Source: an uncultured Rhodospirillaceae bacterium (GTDB taxonomy: Bacteria > Pseudomonadota > Alphaproteobacteria > Rhodospirillales > UBA2165). Taken from it: a DNA stretch of 39,369 bases. Made by a program: the position numbers and the translations under genes. Positions 28,084 through 36,030 of the stretch are shown in pieces. Location: NCBI GenBank assembly GCA_913020445.1, contig CAJWAR010000040.1, positions 1 through 39,369 on the forward strand. Direction: 5' to 3'. The notes beneath the pieces were generated by a model. That model was given only the letters and a program-made list of their open reading frames with translations. It had not been told where the DNA came from and did no database searches. How positions within the stretch are numbered: position 1 is the first letter of the stretch; each line of letters begins with the position of its first letter.

Positions 28084-28857
28084 GTGCTGCTAGCAATTGA
28101 TTCAGGTAACACCAATATTGTTTTCGCTGTTTTCGCCGATGACGACGAGGTCAAGGGTGAGTGGCGGGCGGCTTCCGATGTAAACCGCACGGCCGACGAG
28201 TTCGGCGTGTGGCTTGGCCAATTAATGGAGCGCGATGGTTTAACCCGGGACGATATTACCGCTGCGATCATTGCCACCGTGGTGCCGGCCAATCTTATCC
28301 ATCTGCAGAATCTCTGCCAGCGCTATTTCGATTGCGAGCCTTTGGTGGTTGGCGATCCTGCTGTCGATCTCGGGCTTGAAGTTTTAATTGATAATCCCAA
28401 GGAAGTCGGCGCCGACCGGCTGTGCAATGCGGTGTCCGCCCACGAGAATTATAAGGGGCCGGTGACAATCATCGATTTCGGCACGGCGACGTCGTTTGAT
28501 GTTGTTGATGCTGACGGCAATTATCGCGGCGGCATAATTTCACCGGGTATAAATCTGTCTCTCGAAGCGCTTCATATGGGAGCCGCACAGCTGCCCCGCG
28601 TAGCCATTGAACGGCCTGAAAAAGTTGTTGGAACAGGTACGGTATCGGCGATGCAGTCCGGTATTTTCTGGGGCTATGTCAGCATGATCGAAGGCATGAC
28701 TGCACGCATCAAACAGGAAGTAGGCGGTGAGATGAAGATCATTGCAACGGGCGGGTTAGCGGCGATGTTTGCTGATGCGACAGACGCGATAGATCATTGG
28801 GAGCAGGATTTGACGCTGCGGGGACTGCTCGCTATTTACCGGCGTAATCAATCCTGA
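28084..28857 (+). CDS. coaX: Type III pantothenate kinase
   Basis: First enzyme of coenzyme A synthesis, 257 residues, of the ASKHA fold. Motifs are DSGNTNIVFAVF (phosphate 1), GADRLCNAVSAH, TIIDFGTATSFDVVD with the catalytic aspartate region, and GGIISPGINLSLEAL, followed by IATGGLA. It starts with GTG immediately after the birA stop, and its own stop overlaps the RNase J start (TGATG). Confidence 0.95.
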   Translation: MLLAIDSGNTNIVFAVFADDDEVKGEWRAASDVNRTADEFGVWLGQLMERDGLTRDDITAAIIATVVPANLIHLQNLCQRYFDCEPLVVGDPAVDLGLEVLIDNPKEVGADRLCNAVSAHENYKGPVTIIDFGTATSFDVVDADGNYRGGIISPGINLSLEALHMGAAQLPRVAIERPEKVVGTGTVSAMQSGIFWGYVSMIEGMTARIKQEVGGEMKIIATGGLAAMFADATDAIDHWEQDLTLRGLLAIYRRNQS

Positions 28858-30539
28858 TGGCGAAAAAGCAAGACGCCGAACTCCTCTTTGTGCCGCTTGG
28901 CGGTACTGAAGAGATCGGTATGAACTTCAATCTCTATGGTTATGGTGCGCCGGATGATCACGATTGGATCGTCATTGATCTCGGTATAACGTTTGGCGAC
29001 GATTCGACGCCCAGCATTGACGTTATCATGCCCGATCCAGGGTTCATTGAGGAACGCCAGGATCGGCTCGCGGGGATTATTCTAACCCACGGTCATGAAG
29101 ATCATTTAGGCGCCGTGCCGTATCTGTGGGACCGGCTGCGCTGCCCGGTTTATGCAACGCCGTTCACGGCAGCCTTGCTGCGCTCCAAACTCGAGATGGA
29201 TGACTTGGCGCGGGACATTGAGATTATTGAAGTTCCGTTGACTGGCAAATTCGATGTCGGACCCTTTTCGATTGAGCTGATCACGTTGACCCATTCCATG
29301 CCGGAGCCGAACGCCGTTGTTGTGCGCTCGCCCTTGGGAACGATATTTCATACCGGCGATTGGAAATTCGATCCTGATCCGGTGGTCGGTGAGGCGTCTG
29401 ATCTGGCTGCGCTTAAAGCGCTTGGTGAAGAGGGGGTGCTGGCGGCGATCGGTGATTCAACCAATGTATTCGTCTCAGGCAGCTCCGGCTCCGAAGCCGG
29501 CATTCTTGAAAATCTCTCTGAAATGATTGGCAAATGCGAGGGCCGGGTGGCGGTTGCCTGCTTTGCCTCGAATGTCGCCCGGCTTAAGACCATCTATGAG
29601 GCGGCGACGGCTAACGGCCGGGCGGTGAGTTTGGTCGGCCGGTCACTGTGGCGGATCAATGCGGCGGCGCGCCAGGTCGGCTACCTTGATGAGCTGCCGG
29701 CATTTTTAGAAGCCGAAGACGCCGAAGATATTCCGAAGGATCAAATTCTCTATATCTGCACCGGCAGTCAGGGTGAGCCCAGAGCCGCACTTTCCCGCAT
29801 CGCTGCCAATGACCACCGTAATGTAAATCTTGGCGAGGGGGATACGGTGATCTTCTCGTCGCGGGTTATTCCCGGCAATGAGCTTTCAATCGGCCGGCTG
29901 CAGAACAAGCTGGTGCAAAACGGGGTTAAAGTCGTCGTTGATGAAGATGGTAATGTGCATGTCTCGGGACACCCGGCAGAAGACGAGTTGGTCGAGATGT
30001 ATCAATATGTCCGCCCGCATATCGTCGTACCGGTACACGGTGAGCCGCGTCACCTTAAACGCCACGCTGAAATAGCCAAAAACTGTCAAATTCCGGAAAC
30101 CATATTGGTCAATAATGGTTCAGTCGTGAAATTGGCGCCGGGTCAGGCCGGTGTTGTCGACGAAGTGCATGCCAGCCGCTTTGCCTTGGATGGACCGCGC
30201 ATTGTACCGCTCGATAGTCAAGTGATCAAAGATCGCACACGCATTCTTTATAACGGCGCGGCTGTTCTGACATTGGTTTTGGATGCCTCAGGTAATATTG
30301 TGGGGGAACCGCAATTAACGACGCATGGCCTAATCGATGAGCAAGAAGCGCCGTATATGCTGGAGAAAATTTTTGAAGATGTTGAAGACGCGCTGATCGA
30401 TATGAGTGATGCTGATATTATGGATGACGCCAAGGTAAATGAGGCCGCCCGCATTGCCGTGCGCCGCAGCTTTAGAGACAGTCACCGCAAACGGCCGCTG
30501 ACGACCGTGCATGTCGTCAGGGTGCAGGACGAAGGATAA
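28857..30539 (+). CDS. rnj: Ribonuclease J
   Basis: Metallo-beta-lactamase/beta-CASP ribonuclease of 560 residues, with 5'-to-3' exonuclease and endonuclease activity on RNA. The zinc motif HGHEDH is in ILTHGHEDHLGAVPYLW (about 75-91). Further elements are the GDWKFD aspartate, the beta-CASP region beginning around VACFASNV, and the C-terminal SGHPAEDELVEM and VVPVHGEPRHL. Alphaproteobacteria keep RNase J in place of some gammaproteobacterial enzymes. The gene is coupled to coaX. Confidence 0.94.
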   Translation: MAKKQDAELLFVPLGGTEEIGMNFNLYGYGAPDDHDWIVIDLGITFGDDSTPSIDVIMPDPGFIEERQDRLAGIILTHGHEDHLGAVPYLWDRLRCPVYATPFTAALLRSKLEMDDLARDIEIIEVPLTGKFDVGPFSIELITLTHSMPEPNAVVVRSPLGTIFHTGDWKFDPDPVVGEASDLAALKALGEEGVLAAIGDSTNVFVSGSSGSEAGILENLSEMIGKCEGRVAVACFASNVARLKTIYEAATANGRAVSLVGRSLWRINAAARQVGYLDELPAFLEAEDAEDIPKDQILYICTGSQGEPRAALSRIAANDHRNVNLGEGDTVIFSSRVIPGNELSIGRLQNKLVQNGVKVVVDEDGNVHVSGHPAEDELVEMYQYVRPHIVVPVHGEPRHLKRHAEIAKNCQIPETILVNNGSVVKLAPGQAGVVDEVHASRFALDGPRIVPLDSQVIKDRTRILYNGAAVLTLVLDASGNIVGEPQLTTHGLIDEQEAPYMLEKIFEDVEDALIDMSDADIMDDAKVNEAARIAVRRSFRDSHRKRPLTTVHVVRVQDEG

Positions 30540-30544
30540 AACAC

Positions 30545-30790
30545 ATGGGCTGGGTTACGCTCGCTTCAATTTATTTTATCATCTGGTGGATTACCCTTTT
30601 TATGGTTCTGCCGTTCGGCGTCCAACGGCAATCTGATGGCATTGAAGGTCAGGATAGCGGCGCGCCGCAGAAACCCCGCATGCTGTTAAAAATGGGCATT
30701 AATACCGTGCTGGCGTTTGTCATCTGGCTCGGCGTTTTTATCGTTGACCGCTATGATCTGGTGACGCTGCGGGATATCGGCGTGCAGTAG
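30545..30790 (+). CDS. DUF1467 family small membrane protein
   Basis: Protein of 81 residues with two membrane helices (about 3-24 and 53-73) joined by a polar loop. The N-terminal signature IYFIIWWITLFMVLPFGVQRQ identifies the DUF1467 family, restricted in my knowledge to alphaproteobacteria and regularly found between rnj and proS. It starts 5 bases after rnj. Function unknown. Confidence 0.88.
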   Translation: MGWVTLASIYFIIWWITLFMVLPFGVQRQSDGIEGQDSGAPQKPRMLLKMGINTVLAFVIWLGVFIVDRYDLVTLRDIGVQ

Positions 30791-30801
30791 GGAAGGTTAT
30801 C

Positions 30802-31614
30802 ATGCTCGAATTATATTATTTTGAGAATTCAATTTGTTCAGAACGCGCCTTGATGACGCTGGCTGAGAAAAGTGTCACCGATTGGGTGCCGCGCCATGTT
30901 CATCTGTTTGAGCACCAGCAATTCGATCCTGAATATTTGAAAATCAACCCCAAAGCCCAAGTACCGACACTGGTGCATGATGGCGAGATTATCCGTGAGT
31001 CGTCGCTGATCGCTGATTACCTGGATGATTTGTATCCCGAGCCGCCGTTGAAACCGCAATCCCTGACAGCCACAGCGCAGATGCGGGAATGGATTAAAGA
31101 TACCGATGAAGCCGGCTATGAAGGCGTTGCATCATTATCTTTTGTCGCTGTTTTTCGCGCCAAGCTGCTGGCCATGCCGGAGGATGATCTGAAAGCTTAT
31201 TGGGAGGGGCAGACGGTGCTGGAGCGCACGCAGCGCCAGCAGTCTTGCGTCTATGAAGGCTATGAGTCGCCCTATGCGCTCCGCGCCATCGCCACTTGGG
31301 AGCGGATCTTCAGCAAAATCGAAGACGTCTTAAAAGACGGCCGGACTTGGATTATGGGCGAGCAATTTACGCTAGCGGATTTGAACCTAGCGCCCTTTGT
31401 CGCCCGCCTCGATGGGCTGCAACTGGTTGAGCCTTGGCTGCAAGATCGTCCGCGCGCTCAAAATTGGTGGCAGGCGACCCAAGCACGGCCAAGTTATATC
31501 GAAGCCAGGGTGGGGCCGTCAGCAGATGAAACCGAAACCATGCGGATTGAAGGCGCCAAAGTTGTTGGCGATTTTGAACAAAAACGCGCTGAGTATTTAG
31601 CTGCTTACGGTTAA
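30802..31614 (+). CDS. Glutathione S-transferase family protein, extended
   Basis: Protein of 270 residues. The N-terminal thioredoxin-like domain (about 1-80) includes YYFENSICSERALMTLAE with a possible catalytic Ser/Cys, the cis-proline in AQVPTLVHDG and the glutathione-binding ESSLIADYLDD. The helical domain is longer than in standard GSTs (about 200-220 residues), with extra sequence around 115-170. In size and in the KINPKAQVP stretch it recalls LigF-type beta-etherases and dehalogenating GSTs of aromatic catabolism; this is a resemblance, not an assignment. GGAAGG precedes the start. Its stop overlaps the stop of the convergent transhydroxylase small-subunit gene at TTAA (31611-31614). 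Confidence 0.82.
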   Translation: MLELYYFENSICSERALMTLAEKSVTDWVPRHVHLFEHQQFDPEYLKINPKAQVPTLVHDGEIIRESSLIADYLDDLYPEPPLKPQSLTATAQMREWIKDTDEAGYEGVASLSFVAVFRAKLLAMPEDDLKAYWEGQTVLERTQRQQSCVYEGYESPYALRAIATWERIFSKIEDVLKDGRTWIMGEQFTLADLNLAPFVARLDGLQLVEPWLQDRPRAQNWWQATQARPSYIEARVGPSADETETMRIEGAKVVGDFEQKRAEYLAAYG

Positions 31615-32441
31615 CCCAACTCAATAACCCCTAAATTCACATCGCTCTCCGTGGTGACGGTCTGCTCAATCGGCGGGTGTCCATCAGCACTGATAATCAG
31701 GGTATAGTCCGTATCAGCAGTGAGGCCGTCGAATTCAAAATCACCAAAAGTGTCGGTCACAGTTGATTGCTCTTGCTCCGAGCCTTTTAGCACAACGCCA
31801 ACACCCGCCAGACATTCTTCGGTATCGCCGTTTTTAATCACCACTTCACCAGTGATGAACTTTTTCGGCAGGCTTGCATAGCTGACCACTGGATTGAGTC
31901 CGAATTCCGGATTGAGTTGTTCATCGGCCCCTGCTGCTCGTGCCTTAGAGACGGCGCTATTTGCATCGTCGAGATCGCCAAACTGGATGGCACTAACCGG
32001 GCAGGCCTCGAAGCAGCGGGGCTGCTCGTCCTTTGACAGCAAGTGACTACAGAATGTGCATTTCTGAGCAAGATTCTTTTCCTCGTTCCAGAAAATCACA
32101 CCGTAAGGACAGGACTCAGCTATCGCTTTCTGACCTTGGGCTTTTTCCGGATCGATCAACACAATACCTTCCTCGTTGCGGTAAACAACACCATCACTGG
32201 CAGCATCAATACATGGTGCGTCTTCGCATTGCTGGCACATGATCGGCGTGTAGGAAATTTTGACCTTGGGAAAGCTGCCGCGTTCGGTTTCTTCTACTCT
32301 GATCCAATTTTGTCCAGAGTCCGGTTGCGCCGCTGAGTGTGGCAGATAGTCGTTACCTTTAAACTCATCCCGGCAGGCCAGGAAACAGGCATAGCAGCCG
32401 GTACATTTATCGACATCAACCGTCATTGTAAATTTGGTCAT
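31611..32441 (-). CDS. bthL: Pyrogallol hydroxytransferase-like small subunit (Fe-S)
   Basis: Electron-transfer subunit of 276 residues. Ferredoxin-type motifs: CTGCYACFLAC near the N terminus, CQQCEDAPC, AESCPYGVIFWNEE, and CTFCSHLL followed by CFEACP, enough for three 4Fe-4S clusters. After about residue 190, a small beta-sandwich domain begins (FITGEVVIKNGDT ... TFGDFEFDGL ... VNLGVIELG). The whole layout, including this unusual transthyretin/Cna-like tail, matches the beta subunit of the Pelobacter acidigallici transhydroxylase as I recall it (about 274 residues). ATG 32441 lies one base after the large-subunit stop; an in-frame extension to 32501 would overlap it. No signal peptide, so cytoplasmic. 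Confidence 0.85.
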   Translation of the reverse strand: MTKFTMTVDVDKCTGCYACFLACRDEFKGNDYLPHSAAQPDSGQNWIRVEETERGSFPKVKISYTPIMCQQCEDAPCIDAASDGVVYRNEEGIVLIDPEKAQGQKAIAESCPYGVIFWNEEKNLAQKCTFCSHLLSKDEQPRCFEACPVSAIQFGDLDDANSAVSKARAAGADEQLNPEFGLNPVVSYASLPKKFITGEVVIKNGDTEECLAGVGVVLKGSEQEQSTVTDTFGDFEFDGLTADTDYTLIISADGHPPIEQTVTTESDVNLGVIELG

Positions 32442-32442
32442 G

Positions 32443-34962
32443 CTACGCCTCCCATCTTTCAATTTCGATGAGGCAGGAATTCGGCGCCATGCCAGGAACA
32501 TTCTTTGACATCAATTTGGTCGGGGTCAGCATGGCAACACAGCCGCCTCGATCTATTGAATTAGGCTCACCCGGTTCAAGCGGATCATAAACGCCGGAAG
32601 ATGCATAGGCATGGATAATACCGGGCCGCACCCGTCCGGTGATGACGGCGGCACATAACACGCCGGCCGATCGGTCGTTATAGAGCTTGACGATATCACC
32701 ATCTTTGATGCCTCGCTCCGCCGCATCTTCCGGATTTATCCGCGCCGGCCAATAGGCATAGCCATCGATCTTGATACGATGGCCGGGAATATCATCCAAT
32801 GACGGCGTGTGCTTGTCGTAATGGGTGTGGAAGCTGAAGCGGGGATGCGGTGATAGCAATTGCAACGGATATTTGTCGGCCAAGGGTGATTTATGGCCTT
32901 CCCAGCTATCGATATAGCGCGGGCTCACCGGGCGCTCCTCATCATCCGGGAAATGTTCGCTCAGGCTTTCCGAGGTAAACTCGATCTTGCCACTATAGGT
33001 GCCTAGCTGAGCTGCCTCATTGGTGGTCCGCTTGGGATTGCCAAGATCAGGCGTATCGCAATTTCGATCCTCTGCAAACCAGCGGAGGCTCGGAGTTGGT
33101 TCGTATTCGTCCGGTACGTTGATGATGTAATAGCCTTTTTTGTCGAACTCCTCCCAAGAAATATGATCGGGCAGGTCAGAAATTTCGAAAAACGCTTTGG
33201 CCCAATCTTTGTCGGTTTTGCCTTCGGTAAAGTCGTCACCGAAGCCCAGCCGCTCGGCCAGTTCAGAGAAAATATCGTAATCGGATTTTGACTCCCATAA
33301 AGGCTCAATACATTTTTGCTGGCGCACAATAACCCGAAAGTTACAGCCATTGCTGGCGTGCTGGGTATAGCCGTTACCGGTACCCCATTCGCCTAAGTCT
33401 TCTCGCTCCATATGGGTGCAGGCCGGTAGAATGATATCCGCCATCTTGGTCTCGCTTTGCCACCAGCAATCCTGATTGACGACAAATTCAAGTTTCGGGC
33501 TTTGATACATATCGACCCATTTGGTGGTGTCGTTCATGGTGCCCATGAAGGAGCCGCCATAGCGGTACCAGAGTTTAATCTCGGAGCAGCCTTCGGCGGG
33601 GTAGGTATAAGGGATAAACTGTTGCTCCAGTGACTGGCCGCAAAAGCCTTCGCCAAGCCAGCTATAAGGCGGGTTGAGAATGGCATCAGGTACATCCGGT
33701 CGATACAGCCGTTGCGGTGTCGGGTTTTCCGGCCGCCGGTCAGCGGCTTTCGACGTGCTCATACGGCCATCCGGATCGGCATAGCCCGGGAACCAGATCG
33801 AGGCATCGAAAGGTGCGCCCATGGTGGTGCCCCAAATGCTAACACCGGGTTTACCGAGACCCTGCATAGCTTGCAGCAAGACCATTAAGCGCGCCCATTC
33901 AGTACCAAAAGCTTGGCGGCAAGCGCCACCTTCACCACCGCGGGCGCCGGCCGAAAGTACCGTACGTTTTTTCGCCCATTGGCGGGCAAGTGCTGTAATC
34001 ATTCGCGCCGGCACACCGGATTCCTGGGAGGCCCATTCAGGCGTTTTAGGTTTGTTGTCGGTTGAGCCCAGCACATAGTCTTTGAAATTATCAAATCCAA
34101 CCGTGCGGCTTTCAATATAGACTTTGTCGTAGGTGCCTTCGGTCAGCCAGACATAGGCAATTGAGAGCGCCATGGCGGTATCGGTGCCGATGCGGGGTGC
34201 AATCCATTTTCCTTCCATCGCTGTCGCGGTGTAATTCTGGAAGGGATCAATAAAGACCATCTCGACGTCTTTTTCTTTAAGCCATTGCCGCCAGATTGCC
34301 GAATCCTGGCCGGTATAAATACCGCGCGTGCTGTCCGGATCATTTGACCAGTAAACAATCATCTCAGCGTTTTTGAGACTGTCTTCGAGCAAATCATATT
34401 GTTCCGGCATACCGAGCCGCCAATAAAAACCGTAGGTATGCGTGGCTCCCCAATGCCAGCCTTCCCAGCTATCGGGATTATCAAACACCGGGGTATAGCC
34501 GAGCTGATTAAAAAAGCGCCAGAACGGTCCCATTTTGTAGCCGACAATACCCCAGTTGTGATGGGACGATGTCATGCCCGAAACGGCAGACGGGCCATAG
34601 GTATCGGAGACCCGCTTGAGCTCACCGGAAACGATATCAAGAGCCTCATCCCAGCTAATGCGCTCGAATTCAGACTTGCCGCGATTTTGCGGATTGCGTT
34701 CCCCATTAGGATCGAAATCAACCCGCTTCATCGGATATTTGATGCGGTTCTCCGAATAAATCCGTTCCCGCTCACCGAAAGCAAAAGGCGAGATATTGAA
34801 CTTCTTGGGCGGTGAATAGGTTTTACCATCGGCTTCGATCGACCACGGTTTAAAGTCATCGGGATCGGCAGCCAGGGGCCTGACGCGTATGATCTTATCA
34901 TCCCGGACCGTGACCGACACCGGCCCGGCATTGGTAAGATTGGTATATGTGTGCTCAGCCAT
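32443..34962 (-). CDS. athL: Pyrogallol hydroxytransferase-like large subunit (Mo-bis-MGD)
   Basis: DMSO-reductase-family molybdoenzyme of 839 residues. Against the Pelobacter pyrogallol-phloroglucinol transhydroxylase (recalled numbering in brackets), active-site positions align at a constant offset of 10: H134 [144], Y142 [152], D164 [174], the Mo-ligand serine S165 [175] in NPDSWEGWHW, and Y394 [404] in FPGYADPDG. The active-site tyrosine [560] also appears kept in GTGNGY. R153 appears replaced by Lys143 and Cys557 by Gly, so the substrate may differ. There is no Tat signal and no N-terminal Fe-S motif, as in that enzyme. ATG 34962 has GGAG 6 bases upstream; the in-frame extension to 35049 lacks homology. 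A related hydroxyarene oxidoreductase is the alternative. Confidence 0.85.
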   Translation of the reverse strand: MAEHTYTNLTNAGPVSVTVRDDKIIRVRPLAADPDDFKPWSIEADGKTYSPPKKFNISPFAFGERERIYSENRIKYPMKRVDFDPNGERNPQNRGKSEFERISWDEALDIVSGELKRVSDTYGPSAVSGMTSSHHNWGIVGYKMGPFWRFFNQLGYTPVFDNPDSWEGWHWGATHTYGFYWRLGMPEQYDLLEDSLKNAEMIVYWSNDPDSTRGIYTGQDSAIWRQWLKEKDVEMVFIDPFQNYTATAMEGKWIAPRIGTDTAMALSIAYVWLTEGTYDKVYIESRTVGFDNFKDYVLGSTDNKPKTPEWASQESGVPARMITALARQWAKKRTVLSAGARGGEGGACRQAFGTEWARLMVLLQAMQGLGKPGVSIWGTTMGAPFDASIWFPGYADPDGRMSTSKAADRRPENPTPQRLYRPDVPDAILNPPYSWLGEGFCGQSLEQQFIPYTYPAEGCSEIKLWYRYGGSFMGTMNDTTKWVDMYQSPKLEFVVNQDCWWQSETKMADIILPACTHMEREDLGEWGTGNGYTQHASNGCNFRVIVRQQKCIEPLWESKSDYDIFSELAERLGFGDDFTEGKTDKDWAKAFFEISDLPDHISWEEFDKKGYYIINVPDEYEPTPSLRWFAEDRNCDTPDLGNPKRTTNEAAQLGTYSGKIEFTSESLSEHFPDDEERPVSPRYIDSWEGHKSPLADKYPLQLLSPHPRFSFHTHYDKHTPSLDDIPGHRIKIDGYAYWPARINPEDAAERGIKDGDIVKLYNDRSAGVLCAAVITGRVRPGIIHAYASSGVYDPLEPGEPNSIDRGGCVAMLTPTKLMSKNVPGMAPNSCLIEIERWEA

Positions 34963-35045
34963 GAACAGCTCCATTTGCGAAAGAATCTCGGCGCTCATAG
35001 TGCCGGGGAAATCAACCCGCCGTCCAATGGTAGATCGCACCACTG

Positions 35046-35064
35046 CCATAACTCAAGGTTATGG
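35046..35064. promoter_or_regulatory. Palindrome upstream of transhydroxylase genes
   Basis: CCATAAC (35046-35052) and GTTATGG (35058-35064) form a perfect 7-base inverted repeat around TCAAG, about 85-100 bases before the large-subunit start. A second one, TAATATT-AACCAC-AATATTA, lies at 35106-35125. Both are candidate operators for the minus-strand operon; no regulator gene is adjacent. Confidence 0.3.
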
Positions 35065-35141
35065 GAGGATGATTAAACTAAGGGAGGTTGGTAAACTCCT
35101 TCTAATAATATTAACCACAATATTACTATTTGGAATACCAG

Positions 35142-35189
35142 AAAAAAACTTCCCTCTCCGACCGTAATAATTTTGGCTGGAGAGGGAAG
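35142..35189 (-). terminator. Rho-independent terminator of the minus-strand receiver gene
   Basis: On the minus strand a perfect 11-bp stem (arms at 35179-35189 and 35149-35159, CTTCCCTCTCC/GGAGAGGGAAG) with a 19-base loop is followed by seven T (A at 35142-35148). It lies about 45 bases past the stop of the receiver gene at 35232, separating it from the transhydroxylase operon. Confidence 0.9.
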
Positions 35190-35231
35190 GTCATAGGTAT
35201 TATTTGGGCTGGTAGGTAATTAAATAGGTCC

Positions 35232-35768
35232 CTACACGGCCATGCGGACGCGGGACCGGTAATCTGTATTGGCCGCCGACCGTGGCGGTTCTTGACGGCG
35301 TTCAGCAGGGACGTAGGCCAGATTCCGCCGCCGTCTGTCGGGGCCAAAAAAACTTTTCGATTGCACGTAGCTGCGCGGTTGATCGACGAGGGCACAGATT
35401 CGCCGATATATGAGTTCCGCCGTAACCGGCTTGGCAAGAAATTCGGTAACACCGGCATCCCGGGCTTCACATATCCGCGGCAGATCATTGAAGGCTGTAA
35501 TCATGACGATGGGGATAAAACGGTCATGCACGCTCTTATTCCGTCTGATTTGTTTAACCAGATCGATACCGTCCAATTTAGGTGACCAGTCAGTGAATAT
35601 CACATCCGGTTTGGCAACCGTGTTAAATTGCTCGGATTCTTCAGAGTTCCTACGGATATCTACGTGCTTAACACCCAGCGCCCGGATAACAAACGTCAAT
35701 AGTTTACGCATCGTCCGATGGCCGTCGACGACGGTAACGTTAATATTTTTCAAATTATAATTCTTCAT
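35232..35768 (-). CDS. Single-domain response regulator with GPDRRRR tail
   Basis: Protein of 178 residues. The receiver domain (about 8-128) has the phosphoacceptor D60 (VIFTDWSPK), T91 (MITAF) and K113 (FLAKPVT). Only one acidic residue (D15, VVDGH) is seen where two are usual. A basic tail starts with FFGPDRRRR (140-148) and is rich in Arg and Pro; there is no DNA-binding or enzymatic output domain. ATG 35768 aligns with the receiver start; an in-frame ATG at 35813 would add 15 unlikely residues. Neither start has a strong ribosome-binding site. The neighbouring divergent gene has the same layout. It probably acts through protein contacts, as CheY-like regulators do. Confidence 0.85.
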   Translation of the reverse strand: MKNYNLKNINVTVVDGHRTMRKLLTFVIRALGVKHVDIRRNSEESEQFNTVAKPDVIFTDWSPKLDGIDLVKQIRRNKSVHDRFIPIVMITAFNDLPRICEARDAGVTEFLAKPVTAELIYRRICALVDQPRSYVQSKSFFGPDRRRRNLAYVPAERRQEPPRSAANTDYRSRVRMAV

Positions 35769-35888
35769 CTTGGAATTCTCGAAACCCAAAATTTTGGCGC
35801 AAAAGTAATCCAACTCTATTCGCCTAAATTCGATGAATTATAACTTCTTTTACAGACTAAGGGAATACCCTAATTAAGATAGGGAAAA

Positions 35889-35905
35889 CCTCAATTTAAT
35901 TGAGG
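35889..35905. promoter_or_regulatory. Palindrome in the divergent receiver promoter region
   Basis: CCTCAATT-T-AATTGAGG is a perfect 8-base inverted repeat around one base. It lies almost midway between the two divergent receiver genes and is a candidate operator serving both. The surrounding 35769-36030 is AT-rich and non-coding. Confidence 0.35.
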
Positions 35906-35949
35906 CTTTAATAATAATTTAAGACGGTCAAATCACACTAGCTTAAGGT

Positions 35950-35965
35950 TGTGATCGGGATCACT
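35950..35965. promoter_or_regulatory. CRP/FNR-family-like binding site
   Basis: TGTGA-TCGGGA-TCACT matches the CRP consensus TGTGA-N6-TCACA at 9 of 10 core positions and contains a perfect GTGATC/GATCAC inverted repeat. A CATAAA element at 35985-35990 could be the -10 for the receiver gene at 36031, putting the site at about -40, the class II activator position. CRP control is inference; a nucleotide cyclase gene lies elsewhere in the window. Confidence 0.5.
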
Positions 35966-36030
35966 GCGCCGTATCCTAATCTCGCATAAACCTTAAACAT
36001 TATTGGTGGAACGCTCAGGGATCCAGGCTT

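Noticed and set aside
32443..34962. Formate dehydrogenase or nitrate reductase catalytic subunit
   Set aside because: No N-terminal 4Fe-4S motif and no Cys/Sec ligand; the NPDSWEGWHW serine region and small-subunit layout match the transhydroxylase instead.
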